DNA of 64,000 nt from Hydractinia symbiolongicarpus (GCF_029227915.1 NC_079889.1:11284001-11348000); one strand, 5' to 3'. Numbered from the stretch's first letter, positions 22,620-33,560 are shown. Notes: generated by a model from the letters alone, not told the origin. Numbers and translations are program-made.

Positions 22620-23649
22620 AGTATGTTTATTATTTTTTATTGACAATATATTTCGGATAAAAATTATCCATCATCAGGTCTAAAAGCAAATAAATAATGT
22701 TAAAAACAGTTAAAAACAAGTATAAAATTATTCAACATATCATACATAAACTACACCTCACACTACAACAAATCAAATTTACAAGAAAATCTAAAAACAA
22801 AACGAGTTTAGAAGAGAGTAAGGTAAGTCGTTTGATTAAATGTCGGCTCGTCTGTCCGACATAGCACGAGTTGCATCGTGGACATTCTATTTTGTATACC
22901 AAACAACTTTTGAAACATTTTTCAATTACAGGTTTCAATGGAGGCAGAGAACTTTTCAACTTTTTCAATGTGAAAATAATTTTACACGGAATATTCAACT
23001 TTCTCATAGAAGTTTCAAATTTCTCCGAAACTCGCCCACGATATTGAATGAAAATCATCTTCTCTTCAGACTCTTCTTTCTCGTTTTCTTCATCAGGATT
23101 CTCGTTATCATTATTTTCCATAATCTTAGATATCGTACTTTTAATTATCGGGTCATAGAAAGCTTTCGGATATTGATTTTTCTCAAGAACAGTTTTACCT
23201 TTTTCTAGACTTTGGTGAAAATTCGACCATGTGCTACACGCTCGATGTATTCGATGAACTAGGCCGGATACGACTGACCGTTTATATTTCCGTGGTGCCA
23301 GTGAATGAAAGTTCATCGTCAGGCCTGTATCGGTAGCTTTCGTGTACCATGTCGATGATAAATTGTTATTTGAACGAATAATTAACATATCCAGAAAAGG
23401 TATAGACGTATTCTTCCCTTCTTTTTCAATGGTAAATTTGAGTGACGGATGCAGGTCGTTAATTTGTAGAAGTTTTCCGTCAATTCTATTACGTTCTATG
23501 TTTCTCAAAACATCATCCATATACCTTGAATACAGTACAGCATCGTCTTTGAGGATAGAGTCAAACTTGCTTAGCCAACCATTAGCGAGAAGTGGAGCTG
23601 GTGGGCTGCCCATAGCTAAGCCATCGATTTGCTTGGAATAGTTCATCAA
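22620..23649 (-). pseudogene. Penelope-like element fragment: RT motifs B-C, linker, broken GIY-YIG
   Basis: The minus frame 23649-22732 begins inside the reverse transcriptase at QIDGLAMGSP (motif B) and continues through YSRYMDDVL (motif C). It then has the basic linker typical of Penelope-like elements and the start of a GIY-YIG nuclease, CPRCNSCYVGQTSRHLIKR, where similarity ends. The stretch after that has a different composition and reaches a stop, so the nuclease is broken. The fingers and motif A are absent at the 5' side. Downstream, 22642-22677 carries a hammerhead-like core, as expected for Penelope terminal repeats. This is a dead copy. Confidence 0.85.
22642..22677 (-). ncRNA. 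Hammerhead-ribozyme-like core at the Penelope-element end
   Basis: Minus strand: CTGATGA, a perfect 6-bp stem GGATAA/TTATCC closing a TTT loop (after one T), GAAA, then TATATTGTC with GTC as potential cleavage site. This is the conserved order of a hammerhead: CUGAUGA, stem II, GAA, stem III, NUH. Stem III would be only 2-3 bp, as in the minimal hammerheads known in Penelope-like elements. Stem I does not pair well here, so this copy may be inactive. Confidence 0.5.
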
Positions 23650-24433
23650 TTTTTATTAAAGACTTGTTTTAACAGAATTAATGGAGACAACTTTGAAAAA
23701 TATGAAAATGCAAAAAAATGAAATTATAGATGGTCAAAATGTGTACGTGCGCACGTATGCTACCCTATCCCATGCACGCTGTTGATATTAGTCTGACCAC
23801 CCTTCCCATCAAGTGTGAAGGAATTGATACAATTAAATGGTATTTTCTCGAAAAGAACGAAGGGGGGGAAATGAAACTTTAGCGAAGCAGGTGTTCCAAA
23901 ACTGATTCAAAAGTGTGTTTTAAACACTTTGCCGTTGTCTCTTAGAATGCTAATACATTATTTTTTTTTTTGCTAATGGTCCTCAAATTTCTGATGCTAC
24001 TGTTGTACTTACTATATCTGTATTGTGAAAAAGAAAATTTTCATTAGAAAACCGATCAGGCAGTCTGCATTTAAACCTAGAACCCATTTTCCATTCCAGA
24101 GCGCTTTGAGATAAACTCGAGGATTTAATCTGAAAGAGTTCTGAGGACGAGAATGCTTATAACCTTATAAATCTGCAGTCAATTTGTCCTATTAACTTAT
24201 CGTGTATTTTTTAGCCTGTTCTTTAAAAGAGTAGTTATGGTCAAAATTTTATAAAAAAATATTAATTGATATAAACCCATGTACCTCTTCAACTGGTTGC
24301 ACTTCAATGCCAACCAGATGTTCAACGCGAGGTCAGACTGTTACTAGTGGCTTAACTCAGCGTTTCACCACCAGGTCCCCGGCTAGTCATATAAGAGCTT
24401 TTTATCCTAGCCAATAATATTGTTAATTTGTTC

Positions 24434-24435
<2 letters not shown>
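23650..24435. other. Intergenic between Penelope-like fragment and LINE
   Basis: No gene seen. AT-rich with no clear repeat termini. Confidence 0.4.
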
Positions 24436-24481
<46 letters not shown>

Positions 24482-26896
24482 TTTAAAGTGGCTAGCCCAG
24501 AAAATCACAAAAACCTATAGTTAGTGGATTGTTTCCACTGGGGGCCACTAGAACAAAAAAGAAACAAAAAATGATAAACCTTAGACTGCCTCAGCTCAAT
24601 CAAACATAGTAACATTTATAATCTGTGAAAATTGAAAAGAAAAAGAATAAAAAACAAAAATTAAAAAGTTAAAAAGTGATCTCCATTAGAATTTGCCAAA
24701 TACATTCGAGATGGAAGTCTTAAACGAAAGCAGACTTCCATCACAGGTCACTTGGTCTGGAAGATTATTCCACACTTTTGCAGCTCTAAATGGGAAGGCT
24801 TTTTTGCCAAATTCCGTGTTGACCAAGGGAAGTGTGAACCTGTTTTTTGAAGCTCCTCTTGTTTGATGATTATGACAGTTTTTTGTCAAAAGGAATTTTG
24901 AGCGCATGTAATCAGGAGCAATGTGATTCATGGCTTTGAAAACTAATATGGCATCGTTTTTGATGAGTAAATTATTCATTGAATATTCCCTCTCTTTCCC
25001 AAGAAAGGTACTGACACATTTTAATCGTTTTTCTAGTTTTCCCAATCTACCTTGGGTGGCACAAGCCCATGCCGAGGAGCAGTAGTGGAAATATGGCATG
25101 ACAAGTGCATTAATTAAAAGGTTTTTTGTGTGAGGTGTTAAACAGGATGCAATGGTTCTAATTTTAGAATATTTAATTAGTATTTTTCTATTTATGTCAT
25201 TAATGTGCTTTTCCCATTGCATTTTTTGATCAAATGTTACCCCAAGATATTTAACTTTTTCGCTCCTCTTCAAAGGAATACCCATATAGTTGATAGTTTT
25301 GTTCTCAACTTTTTTTAACTGGCTGTGGTTGCCGAAAAAGATTGTTTCAGTTTTGTCCGTATTAATAGTCATTTTGTTACTATTCAGCCAGAGGTCGACT
25401 TGCGAAAGTTCTAACTCGACCTGGGAGACAAGGGTATCCAAGTTTTTATGAGACGAAATAATTATTGTATCATCTGCATATAGATGGTGGTAGTTTGAAT
25501 TGATGACAGATTTTAAGTCATCAATATACAAAAGAAAGAGCAGGGGCCCCAACACAGATCCCTGCGGCACCCCAAAAGCGTCTTCATGAAGCAGATCTGA
25601 TTCTGTGTCGTTTACAAGAGTCAGCTGCATTCGGCCCGTTAAGTAGGACTCGAACCAGTCAAAGGCAGCATCTCTGATGCCAAAACACCATAGTTTTTTT
25701 AACAAAATTTTATGATCAACAGTGTCAAAAGCTTTTTTAAGGTCAATGAGCACAGCACAAACAAAGTTATGTTGGTCGAGCTCAGTAAGAATAAAATCAG
25801 AGACATCGACTACTGCAGTTTCTGTGGAAAAGAGTTTTCGAAATCCGGACTGTCTGTCATTCAGGAAGTTGTGCTCAGAAATAAAATGAGACATTTGCTC
25901 ATGCACTAACTTTTCAAAAATTTTCATAGGAATTGGCAAAATGGAGATAGGCCGATAATTAGTAGGATCTGTTTTATTGCCACTTTTAAAAATAGGCGAG
26001 ACCCTTTTAGTCTTCCAACATTTAGGTACATAACCAGTAAATAAAGATTTGTTGTAAAGACTTAATAAATACATACTTAAAACTGACGAACCTGCTTTTA
26101 GCAGTCGTGAACCAATTCCGTCCAAGCCTGTAGCTTTATTAAGTTTTAGTGAACTAATTATTTTTTCGACACTTTTGGTCTCAATACGAGCCCACCGAAA
26201 ATCGTGTCCGCTAACAGGTGGATAAACATTAGTAGTGTCAGAAGAAAATTTAGAGGCTAGTTTGGCACCAACACTGACAAAAAATGAATTGAATGTGTTG
26301 GAAATTTCTTTTGGGTGAGAAGTTTCTGTACCATCGTTTTGGACTACTCGTTTTATCGAGGTAGTATTGCCTGACTTATCAGGAACCAGTTTTTTTAGGG
26401 TTTTCCAAAGTTGTTTTGGCCGTTTTTGAAAGTCCTGCAAAACGTCATTATAGTACTCGTTTTTGAGTCGATTTTTGAGACCTATTACCTGGTTCCTTTT
26501 TTGTTTGAAAGCTTCCCAGTCTATGATGGATTTTGTTTTTGATGCTTTCCGTTTCAAGAAGTCTCTTTCTTTGATGGCTATTATTAATTCATCAGTGACC
26601 CATGCCTCAACACGGCCAGAAAATCTATGTGTTTTGAAAGGGGCATGTTTGTCAGCCACTGTTTTAACATTTTTATTCAGTTTCTCACATGCTTCATCAA
26701 GGTCATCATAATTATTAAAATATGACCAGTCTAAATTCCTGAGGTCCTTCAGAAAAGCCTCTTTACTGAAGTTCTTGTAGCTACGAACCTTGCATGTTTT
26801 AGGTTCAAATTTTGGCCTTTTGAATTTTCTGATCACATAAACTAAATTGTGATCACTGATGTTCTTAACAACGTACATTTCACGTCTATTTTGGAT
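24436..26896 (-). mobile_element. CR1/L2-like LINE, 5'-truncated, with long intact frame
   Basis: The 3' end is marked by an (ATT)n tract on the minus strand (24436-24478), the kind of short-repeat tail typical of CR1/L2 elements, after about 200 bp of 3' UTR. The 5' side stops within the last part of the endonuclease domain: only NISDHNLVY remains and a stop codon lies 6 codons upstream of the first Met. It is therefore 5'-truncated although its reverse transcriptase frame is unbroken. Confidence 0.85.
24686..26878 (-). CDS. Non-LTR reverse transcriptase (C-terminal 730 residues of ORF2)
   Basis: RNA-directed DNA polymerase of a CR1/L2/Jockey-group LINE. From N to C: the tail of the endonuclease (SDHNLV), a basic linker, then reverse transcriptase motifs: NYRPISILPIPMKIFEKL, motif A VCAVLIDLKKAFDTVDH, motif B GVPQGSVLGPLLFLLYI, motif C LYADDTIII. 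After the thumb come the C-terminal TRGASKNRFTLPLVNTEFG and AAKVWNNLP blocks. All 730 codons are open, so the copy is recent, but most of the endonuclease is missing and it cannot be a complete element. The neighbouring plus-strand frames are shadows. Confidence 0.9.
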   Translation of the reverse strand: MYVVKNISDHNLVYVIRKFKRPKFEPKTCKVRSYKNFSKEAFLKDLRNLDWSYFNNYDDLDEACEKLNKNVKTVADKHAPFKTHRFSGRVEAWVTDELIIAIKERDFLKRKASKTKSIIDWEAFKQKRNQVIGLKNRLKNEYYNDVLQDFQKRPKQLWKTLKKLVPDKSGNTTSIKRVVQNDGTETSHPKEISNTFNSFFVSVGAKLASKFSSDTTNVYPPVSGHDFRWARIETKSVEKIISSLKLNKATGLDGIGSRLLKAGSSVLSMYLLSLYNKSLFTGYVPKCWKTKRVSPIFKSGNKTDPTNYRPISILPIPMKIFEKLVHEQMSHFISEHNFLNDRQSGFRKLFSTETAVVDVSDFILTELDQHNFVCAVLIDLKKAFDTVDHKILLKKLWCFGIRDAAFDWFESYLTGRMQLTLVNDTESDLLHEDAFGVPQGSVLGPLLFLLYIDDLKSVINSNYHHLYADDTIIISSHKNLDTLVSQVELELSQVDLWLNSNKMTINTDKTETIFFGNHSQLKKVENKTINYMGIPLKRSEKVKYLGVTFDQKMQWEKHINDINRKILIKYSKIRTIASCLTPHTKNLLINALVMPYFHYCSSAWACATQGRLGKLEKRLKCVSTFLGKEREYSMNNLLIKNDAILVFKAMNHIAPDYMRSKFLLTKNCHNHQTRGASKNRFTLPLVNTEFGKKAFPFRAAKVWNNLPDQVTCDGSLLSFKTSISNVFGKF

Positions 26897-27124
26897 TTAA
26901 ATTTGGCCACCTGTCACAATTCGATGTCTTCTGTTTATTTATAACAAGAACAAATTCGTGCTTATTACTTGTGGGATATGACAAAATGACAAAACTCCTT
27001 ATAAAAAGCTCGCATAACACAGTACGCGCAAAACAGTGCACACTTTTATGAATCGCAGTCATCCCAACCTAGTCCCTAGGCCTGATGGCTTTCTACCGCA
27101 TATTAAAAAGTGCAGGAAATAACA

Positions 27125-27235
27125 AAGTTGGGGGCACGGGCGGCACCACAATTCCCAAAGTGGGGGGGGGGGGGGGGCTCAGGCATAGTGGTATATTTTG
27201 ATCCCCCCAGCCCTCCTAGTGGCGCCGCCCCTGAG
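27125..27235. repeat. Short GC-rich MITE with 16-G run
   Basis: GGGCGGCACCAC (left) and GTGGCGCCGCCC (right) are near-perfect inverted copies. The right end read on the minus strand starts CAGGGGCGGCGCC, a hAT-like start. A run of 16 G occupies 27162-27177. It has no coding sequence and lacks a clear target duplication. Confidence 0.45.
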
Positions 27236-27802
27236 AGGTTATCTATGTGTCGCTCGGCATCATTAAATATGAGTAATTTTGACACACTAAAATTTAAATT
27301 TAAAAATACTCTTAGCGTAAATATTTGCACTTAACCTTGTTGTATGGTACTTTTTTTTGCACATTGAAACCTGAACCTGCTGAAGGACGAGAGACTGAGG
27401 ATAAAGTTGGTTTGCTCTCTGTTTTTGGGGTATGCCGATTGTGTGACTCACACATACTCCTCGACCTGCTTGGTGCGCAAATTATTTGTTTATACATGGT
27501 CACACACTTGCAAAAAGATAAAAAATATTGGTTTGCCTTTTCTTTTAGTTCACACGTCCATTGATTAGTACAAAATGGCGCATGAAGTTTTGAAAGTTGC
27601 TTTTCGTTTTTATTCATATTTCGTTTTACTCTTCTCTTTCAGTAATCTGCAATATAAATGTTTTATGTTTTTAGACTAGCTTGGTCTGTAACAAGTATTT
27701 TTGCATAAAGTGTTTTACAACTCAACATTTTTCTGTTTAGAAAGGTCTTTATTACTGACCAGCATTACTGACGAGCACATTTTCTAGCTATTATAGCTAT
27801 TA
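27236..27802. other. Intergenic, no gene recognised
   Basis: Two overlapping opposite frames here have no motif and are not supported. Confidence 0.4.
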
Positions 27803-28152
27803 GATAGATAGATGTGCATATTTTACATGGCTAGCCTCACAAATATCGAGGGATATACCCTGTCTATTATTTCCAGGAGGGGCCATGGCTTAGATGGAGA
27901 GTCCTAGAGTATTTAATGCTCATTTTGAGCTACGCAGACCCAATTAGTAGGGCCCACGCTCTACTAGACAACTCCCGGCAACATCCAACGGCCCACACAG
28001 TGTGCCATCTCCCCAATTTCCCTCACATGGCTTGGGTTAACCCGGGGCTATGGTAACATTCACTCGCCCATGTTGAATCGCCGTCAAGAGGAATCGAACC
28101 CCGGTCTCCCGCACAGAGTACGAAAGCTATAACCACTAATCTACGGCGCCAC
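27803..28152 (-). mobile_element. tRNA-headed SINE, copy 1 (350 bp)
   Basis: On the minus strand it begins GTGGCGCCGTAGATTAGTGG, with a box A like TAGATTAGTGG and a box B GGTTCGATTCC within the first 75 bp. An unrelated body of about 250 bp follows, then a (CTAT)n tail. It is flanked by a perfect 13-bp duplication ATTATAGCTATTA at 27790-27802 and 28153-28165. Copy 2 lies at 31889-32242 in the opposite orientation. The tRNA-like head is not a functional tRNA gene. Confidence 0.88.
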
Positions 28153-28169
28153 ATTATAGCTATTATAGA

Positions 28170-28315
28170 GTATAGCTAGCTAGCTAGCTAGCAAGTAAAA
28201 CTTGCTGCTAGCAAGTTAGCGTATGCAGATGTGTGAACTCACCCGCATCGAGTGGGTGACACCCACAATCACGACTGAAAAGTTATAGCTAGCTAGCTAG
28301 CTAGCTAGCTAGATA
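28170..28315. repeat. (GCTA)n microsatellites
   Basis: Two GCTA runs (about 28176-28193 and 28286-28313) separated by about 90 bp of unique sequence, next to the SINE. Confidence 0.8.
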
Positions 28316-28358
28316 GAATCACCTGCATCAAATTCCAAAATCTGATGTTTGTTTTTTT

Positions 28359-29245
28359 GAAGTGGATATTCATCCGCACTTTAATAATGTGCGGACAAAT
28401 AATTTTTAGCTATTCGTCTGCACTTTTTTAAATTTACAAATGAATACTGTTTTAGTTATTCTTCTGCACTTTTTCAACTTTAACTCTGGGTCAGAAAAAA
28501 CAACAATTTTAATTTGTCCGCACTTTTTGGAGTAAATCTAAAAGATGACAAGACATTTGCATTTTTTTACTTTTCTTTCTCAAGTATTTTACAATAGCTG
28601 CAAAAACCAATGCTTCGTTTTAGGAGGCTTATTTTTACTAAGACACATGACCAATGATACCCTTTTAAACATTTATCACATTGAATAGAGTTTTCTTCAT
28701 TCATAGAAAAACATTTGAAACACCCATTACAAGAATAATTCGTAGATTTTTAAAACGTCTGAATAATGTTTTCCACTGATCTCCAGGCTCGTGCAGTAAA
28801 ATACTTTTTAATAATGTTGAAATTAAAATCATCTGCTAATGCTGGGTGATATTGTGATGGATCCTTTTTGATTACACTGTCATCCAGTAGCATTACCTGA
28901 TTAAGAGCAGGTAAAATGTTTCTTTTCTCTTTTTCACGAGGCAACATCTTTATAAATCGAGTGGGACCTTGAGTTTTAAAAATTTTTGGTAAACCGATAG
29001 TTGATGTTTCTGCCCCCTTCAAAGAAAAGAATTTTGTACCCAATTCCAGAAAAAACATATTAAGAAATAAAACCAACTCTGGTACACGCTCTTCTTACGA
29101 AACAGTGTCCTCCTCAGCGGATACTTAGTTACTTGGCTCTGCGCATGAGACATAAATGATACGCTGCATTTTTTGGTGAAGTGCGGACGAATAGCTAAAA
29201 ATCATTCATCCGCACATTATTAAAGTGCGGACGAATATCCACTTC
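28359..29245 (-). mobile_element. DNA transposon, 887 bp, ~67-bp terminal inverted repeats
   Basis: Both ends read GAAGTGGATATTC(a/g)TCCGCAC and continue for about 67 bp with only a handful of mismatches. Within each end GTGCGGA pairs with TCCGCAC to form an inner hairpin. Further GTCCGCACTTTTT-like units lie inside near 28420-28530. Possible imperfect 8-bp flanks are GTTTTTTT and GTTGTTTT. The interior carries a minus-strand pseudogene with a PHD finger and no recognisable transposase. Superfamily unassigned. Confidence 0.75.
28567..29076 (-). pseudogene. Transposon-borne PHD-finger protein, interrupted by one stop
   Basis: The frame from 29076 reaches a TAA at 28750-28752. The same frame then continues to a stop at 28567-28569. 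The part after the stop encodes a PHD-like zinc finger: SCNGCFKC, then IQCDKCLKGYHWSC, then FCSYCK, giving the C4-H-C3 ligand order of PHD domains. The N-terminal 108 codons (for example LADDFNFNIIKKYF) are unrecognised. PHD fingers read histone H3 tails; several transposon proteins carry one, so this is probably element cargo or a transposase C-terminus. It is disabled by the stop and lies wholly between the inverted repeats. Confidence 0.65.
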
Positions 29246-29737
29246 GTTGTTTTTAATTGTTTGCATGAATTGGTACCAAACAGCTTTATTAAAATGTATA
29301 CCCCTGCAACTCAAGTTCATAGCCATCTAACTAGAGGTACTGAGAAAGGTCATGTTATCATGAAATAATATAATTCCATAACTCACGGGCTTAACTCTGT
29401 ACACGCAAAATCAGCTTTAGAATGGAAAAACTCAAAATTACTTACAATCGTAATGGAAATCAAACTTTTCCCCTAGTTATTTAAAAAAAGCTCATGCAAC
29501 TATTAACATACAGTAATACCCTAACTCTCTTTCTATTTTTGTACACAAATAAATGACAGAATTATTACTTTTGTTTCTTCTTTTTTTTTTTATTATTATT
29601 TTTTGTATAGTAGGCATGCTGGGCCTTTTTTCTTCTTCTATTCTTCTGTTCTTTCTTTTTATGTCTCTCTTTGCATATCCTTCTAACTTAGGTACATTTT
29701 TTAGTTTATCTATTAGTGGTTAACCTCGTGTGACTCG
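29246..29737. other. Intergenic, no gene seen
   Basis: AT-rich spacer with pyrimidine-rich tracts near 29570-29660; nothing recognised. Confidence 0.4.
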
Positions 29738-30695
29738 CTAATGGTAATTTAAAATAGGTATATAATGTGAATGAATGCAATAATGTCCTGATGAGGTACT
29801 ATCAATTTCTACTTCTTTGCCCAAAATTTCAGCTTGGTCATTTTCAAGGTCTAATTTGATTTTAGCATTCTTCATTGCAGTTTTGCTCAATAATAATGGG
29901 ATTTCTAGGTAACAGTCCATCCAATGCCTGCCTGCCATTGGGTTTACCATTGAAACCCAATGGGTTTGTTTTAGTGTCAGTGTTTCTAGATCGAAAATGT
30001 TCATTTTCACCATGTTTAAAAATTCTCTGCGGTCTGCTAAAACGGTTATGTTGATATTTATTTGGACGATTGTAAAGTATCTCTTCTAAAGCTGGGACTC
30101 CTTTGGATTCTAACGCAATACCAGAAACATCACTCTCAGATGGGATAGCTTGTTCTCCATAGAACTTTCCGAGAGCAGTTTTCATTTGATCAAATAACTG
30201 TTCTTTCTTTGAGTAATCAACACCTGTTAACACCAGATGTCTCTCCTTGTGAGGATGTTTTAAAGCATCAAGTAGTTTAAATGCTAAGACTGATGCAAGC
30301 AATTTCATATCTTTTTGGATTATTTGATTGTACCTTTTTTCAAATTCCAAAACAAAAGTCTCAACTTTCTAGTTAGCTTCACGTATGTATCTATCAAATA
30401 TGGTATAACGTTCGTATACCTCACTTTTCCAGTTTCAGTTCATTAAACATTTGTCTCTAATATCACTTGGATCATCTTCCGGAAAAGACAATGCTACTGC
30501 AACTCCCCGTTTCTTTTTATCTAAATCTGTAACAATGCACCAAGCACGTAACTCTTCACAGTATCTGTCAGGTGGTTTGTCTTTGCTATTGAACACTGGT
30601 GGGTTCTTATAGCCACTCATATTCAAATTCTTCAACAACCCTTTGCCATCATGTAAAACTGATAATAACCATAGATAGTGAAACGATGTACACAT
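29738..30695 (-). pseudogene. LTR-retrotransposon gag-protease relic
   Basis: Three neighbouring minus-strand frames look like pieces of one gag-protease polyprotein of a retroelement. 30695-30435 has the gag-like start (VFNSKDKPPDRYCEELRAWC). 30350-29862 continues the capsid region (EFEKRYNQIIQKDMKL and LVLTGVDYSKKEQLFDQM). 30013-29738 resembles the segment following an aspartic protease active site (LPLLLSK-type, here IPLLLSKTAMKNA). The pieces are separated by an in-frame stop and a short deletion near 30360-30434 and by a frame change near 29940. No long terminal repeats, reverse transcriptase or integrase were found nearby. It is a dead fragment. Confidence 0.6.
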
Positions 30696-30699
30696 ATAT

Positions 30700-31888
30700 T
30701 TATTACACCCACCAGTTATAATGCTAAACTATAAAGAAACAAATAATAAACATAATGATCAACACTAACAACAAAGTTACAATTAGAAAGATTTTCCTAC
30801 TAATTTATTATAATAAAAACAGAAAAATTAGAAATTCATGTACTTTCCTTGTATTATAGAGGTCACCTTTAGCCTTTCCACATGCAAAGAAGCTGGTCCC
30901 CAAGAACTTGTGAGGGTTTGAGGGTTTTCGTTCTCTGCCCCTCATCCTTTTGCCCGCGCAGATTGTCAAACTGACTTTCGCTTCCTCCGTACCGACCTTG
31001 CATCGAGAGATGGAAGACTTACCAAATTCCCGAAATGGGCAACAGCAAGATTTTGAGAAATACACCTGGGAAAGGTTTTTTCTGCCAATCTAAAAGTCTC
31101 AAATTCATAATTTTTCGAAGGTCGCACCTTACCAGGGAGTCTCTGTTCTAAGAATTATATACACCCGCAGAGCATATCAGTAGGGTTGGTATCTCTTTGT
31201 ATGCCTATCCTTTGTTATATGCCGCTTGCTTTATTTAAGGAATATATCTACAGTTTCCTACATAGTCTTTAAACCATTTAAGGTATTTATTCAAATTCTT
31301 ACGAGAAACATCAATTTGATATTTCTTTTTGTCTTGAAACCCAACATCGCACCTGCAAAACACATAGTTTCAAGGTTTTGGAAGTACAGATGCAAAATAA
31401 TTCAAGATATTTGTACTTCTGTCTAGTCTCTTTTTGGCATTTTCTGCTTGCCTGCATGTCCAGCTTGCTAAAATATGATCATGCACGACTGTTTTGCTAC
31501 GTTCAAAACTAGAAATTATACAAAATTAAAAAAGCTTCTGCATTTGTATTTATCATTTTCTAAATTACTATACTATATTTAAATTACATAATTTAACTTT
31601 TTTTGCTAACTTTCTCTGTTCTGGCATGACTGGCATGGCTATGGCATGATATCTTTAGCAATATATTAAGTCTATGATCTACCATAACTAATATTACTGG
31701 TACAAAAACTTGTGTATTTTACAGATCAGACTGCTCAAACATCGCTTTGGTAGCTCACCGATTTAAAAATTTATGTGCTGTAAAGATATGACATTTAACC
31801 ACAATCAGTCATTAAAAATAAGAAACCTTTATATATATTATTATGATATAATAATATATTATTATTATAATATAATATATTATTATTT
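30700..31888. other. Intergenic, with one GC-richer patch
   Basis: About 30840-31060 is noticeably richer in GC than its surroundings, with an 85-codon minus frame (31065-30808) that matches nothing I recognise. The rest is AT-rich, ending in an ATT-rich run just before the SINE. Confidence 0.4.
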
Positions 31889-32242
31889 GTGGCGCCGTAG
31901 ATTAGTGGTTATAGCTCTCGTACTCTGTGCGGGAGACCGGGGTTCGATTCCTCTTGACGGCGATTCAACATGGGCGAATGAATGTTACCATAGCCCCGGG
32001 TTAACCCAAGCCATGTGAGGGAAATTGGGAAGATGGCACACTGTGTGGGCCGTTGGATGTTGCCGGGAGTTGTCTAGTAGAGCGCAGGCTCTAATTGGGT
32101 CTGCGTAGCTCAAAATGAGCATTAAATACTCTAGGACTCTCCATCTACGCCATGGCCCCTCCTGGAAATAATAGACAGGGTATATCCCTCGATATTTGTG
32201 AGGCTAGCCATGTAAAATATGCACATCTATCTATCTATCTAT
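31889..32242 (+). mobile_element. tRNA-headed SINE, copy 2 (~354 bp)
   Basis: Near-identical to copy 1 in the opposite orientation: head with TAGATTAGTGG and GGTTCGATTCC boxes, same body, and a (TCTA)n tail ending about 32242. It is inserted in an ATT-rich run; no clear target duplication can be read. Confidence 0.88.
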
Positions 32243-33229
32243 GAAACTAGACAGACTGGATAATATTGTTAATATTGTTTTCTGAAAGTTACGTCTATAC
32301 TGTGGACGTTTAAAGCAGCCACTAAATAAATCATAAGAATTGCAACTATTCTTATTATAACATAGTCTATAGAACTAATTCTGGTGGATCTCACATCATG
32401 TATTTGAAATGTATATGAATCATGCAACTAGGACGCTTCATTCCTTTTTTTCTGCCCAATAACTGGCCCTTACCAGTATTTTTGCAAAAAAATATGGCTT
32501 CAAAGCCATAAAGGTATATGTAGCAAGTTGTTTGTTTTGATTGTCCCCAAAGTCCCTTTGGACAATTCGGCCAGATCATTGATTTAGTTATCAGACCTTG
32601 ACATGATTTCAGGAGTAGCAATGTATTTAATGGTTTTATTAACTGAGGATCATAAAACAGATGGCTTAGAAAGTTTTTTTTAAATAACTTGATCATATTT
32701 GCCCCCAAAACATTGGCAATTTATACTCAATTACCAAACCAAGTCTAATGGGTTTTATTGTTATTTTCTAGATGTTTCTTTTCATAGATTTCGTTATTTT
32801 GTGTCCAAGAAAGAAAATTAAAGCAGTTTTGGACAACACCAAAATTTTTTATTTTTTTTATTTTATCATATTTTATCTGATTTGTAGACCATAAAGTGTT
32901 TTCTTCACTTTATTCCAGCTCGACTTGTAGTCGAATGTGCCAAAAGCTGTGCACTTTTTTTTATTTTTTCCTTTTATCTGTGTTTGTTTATGCTTTAGGA
33001 TTGAAATAAGTCTGTTTAAATGATCTTTAAAACCAACTGTATACCATTTATTTACATATATATAGCACTACCTGTTAACCAGCAAATGTTAGAAACATGT
33101 ACTATTTGCCATTTGATCAGTAAAACTATTTTTCTTTCAAACAACATTAAACTTAAGTTTCAGCCAGTCTAAATGTAAAAAAAAAAATTGATTTGGAGTG
33201 GTAAAATCTACAAAAACATATAGTTGATT
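32243..33229. other. Intergenic upstream of KIF3B
   Basis: No gene supported. Confidence 0.4.
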
Positions 33230-33560
33230 CGAACTAACCAGGAAAGAACATGTGTTGGCAAGAGGAAAAACCTCAGTATATGTGCTTTTTTAGATCTATT
33301 ACCTGGATCAAGGGATCCGATGATTGGATCACACGATCAAGATTACACAAAGAAGTTTTTCAGCCTAATGTCTCATTAGATATAGTTGAGAACTTCTGTT
33401 ACTTAGGTGATATGTTAGGGCAGTGAAGAAAGTGCAGTAACTTAGGTTCTGTTAGGAAAAATTTACTTCCTACATATGTTAAATAGCAGAGCAATGATGA
33501 TCGAGGTAAAATGCCTGCACCATTTCTTCAAGGTTAAATTGGTCGTTAATGCGAATTAAC
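33230..33560 (+). mobile_element. Degenerate LINE reverse-transcriptase C-terminal relic
   Basis: PNVSLDIVENFCYLGDMLG at about 33363-33420 is the widespread LINE motif (V-x-x-FxYLGD) after the reverse transcriptase core. Surrounding frames are broken by several stops, so the relic is old. Confidence 0.5.

Noticed and set aside
27103-27334. Opposite frames across the G-run
   Set aside because: Generated by the GC-rich MITE and homopolymer; Gly/Pro-rich artefacts.
27803-28152. tRNA gene in the SINE heads (also 31889-31963)
   Set aside because: Box A and box B are present, but the head is followed by a fixed non-tRNA body, is duplicated with target duplication, and does not form a clean cloverleaf.
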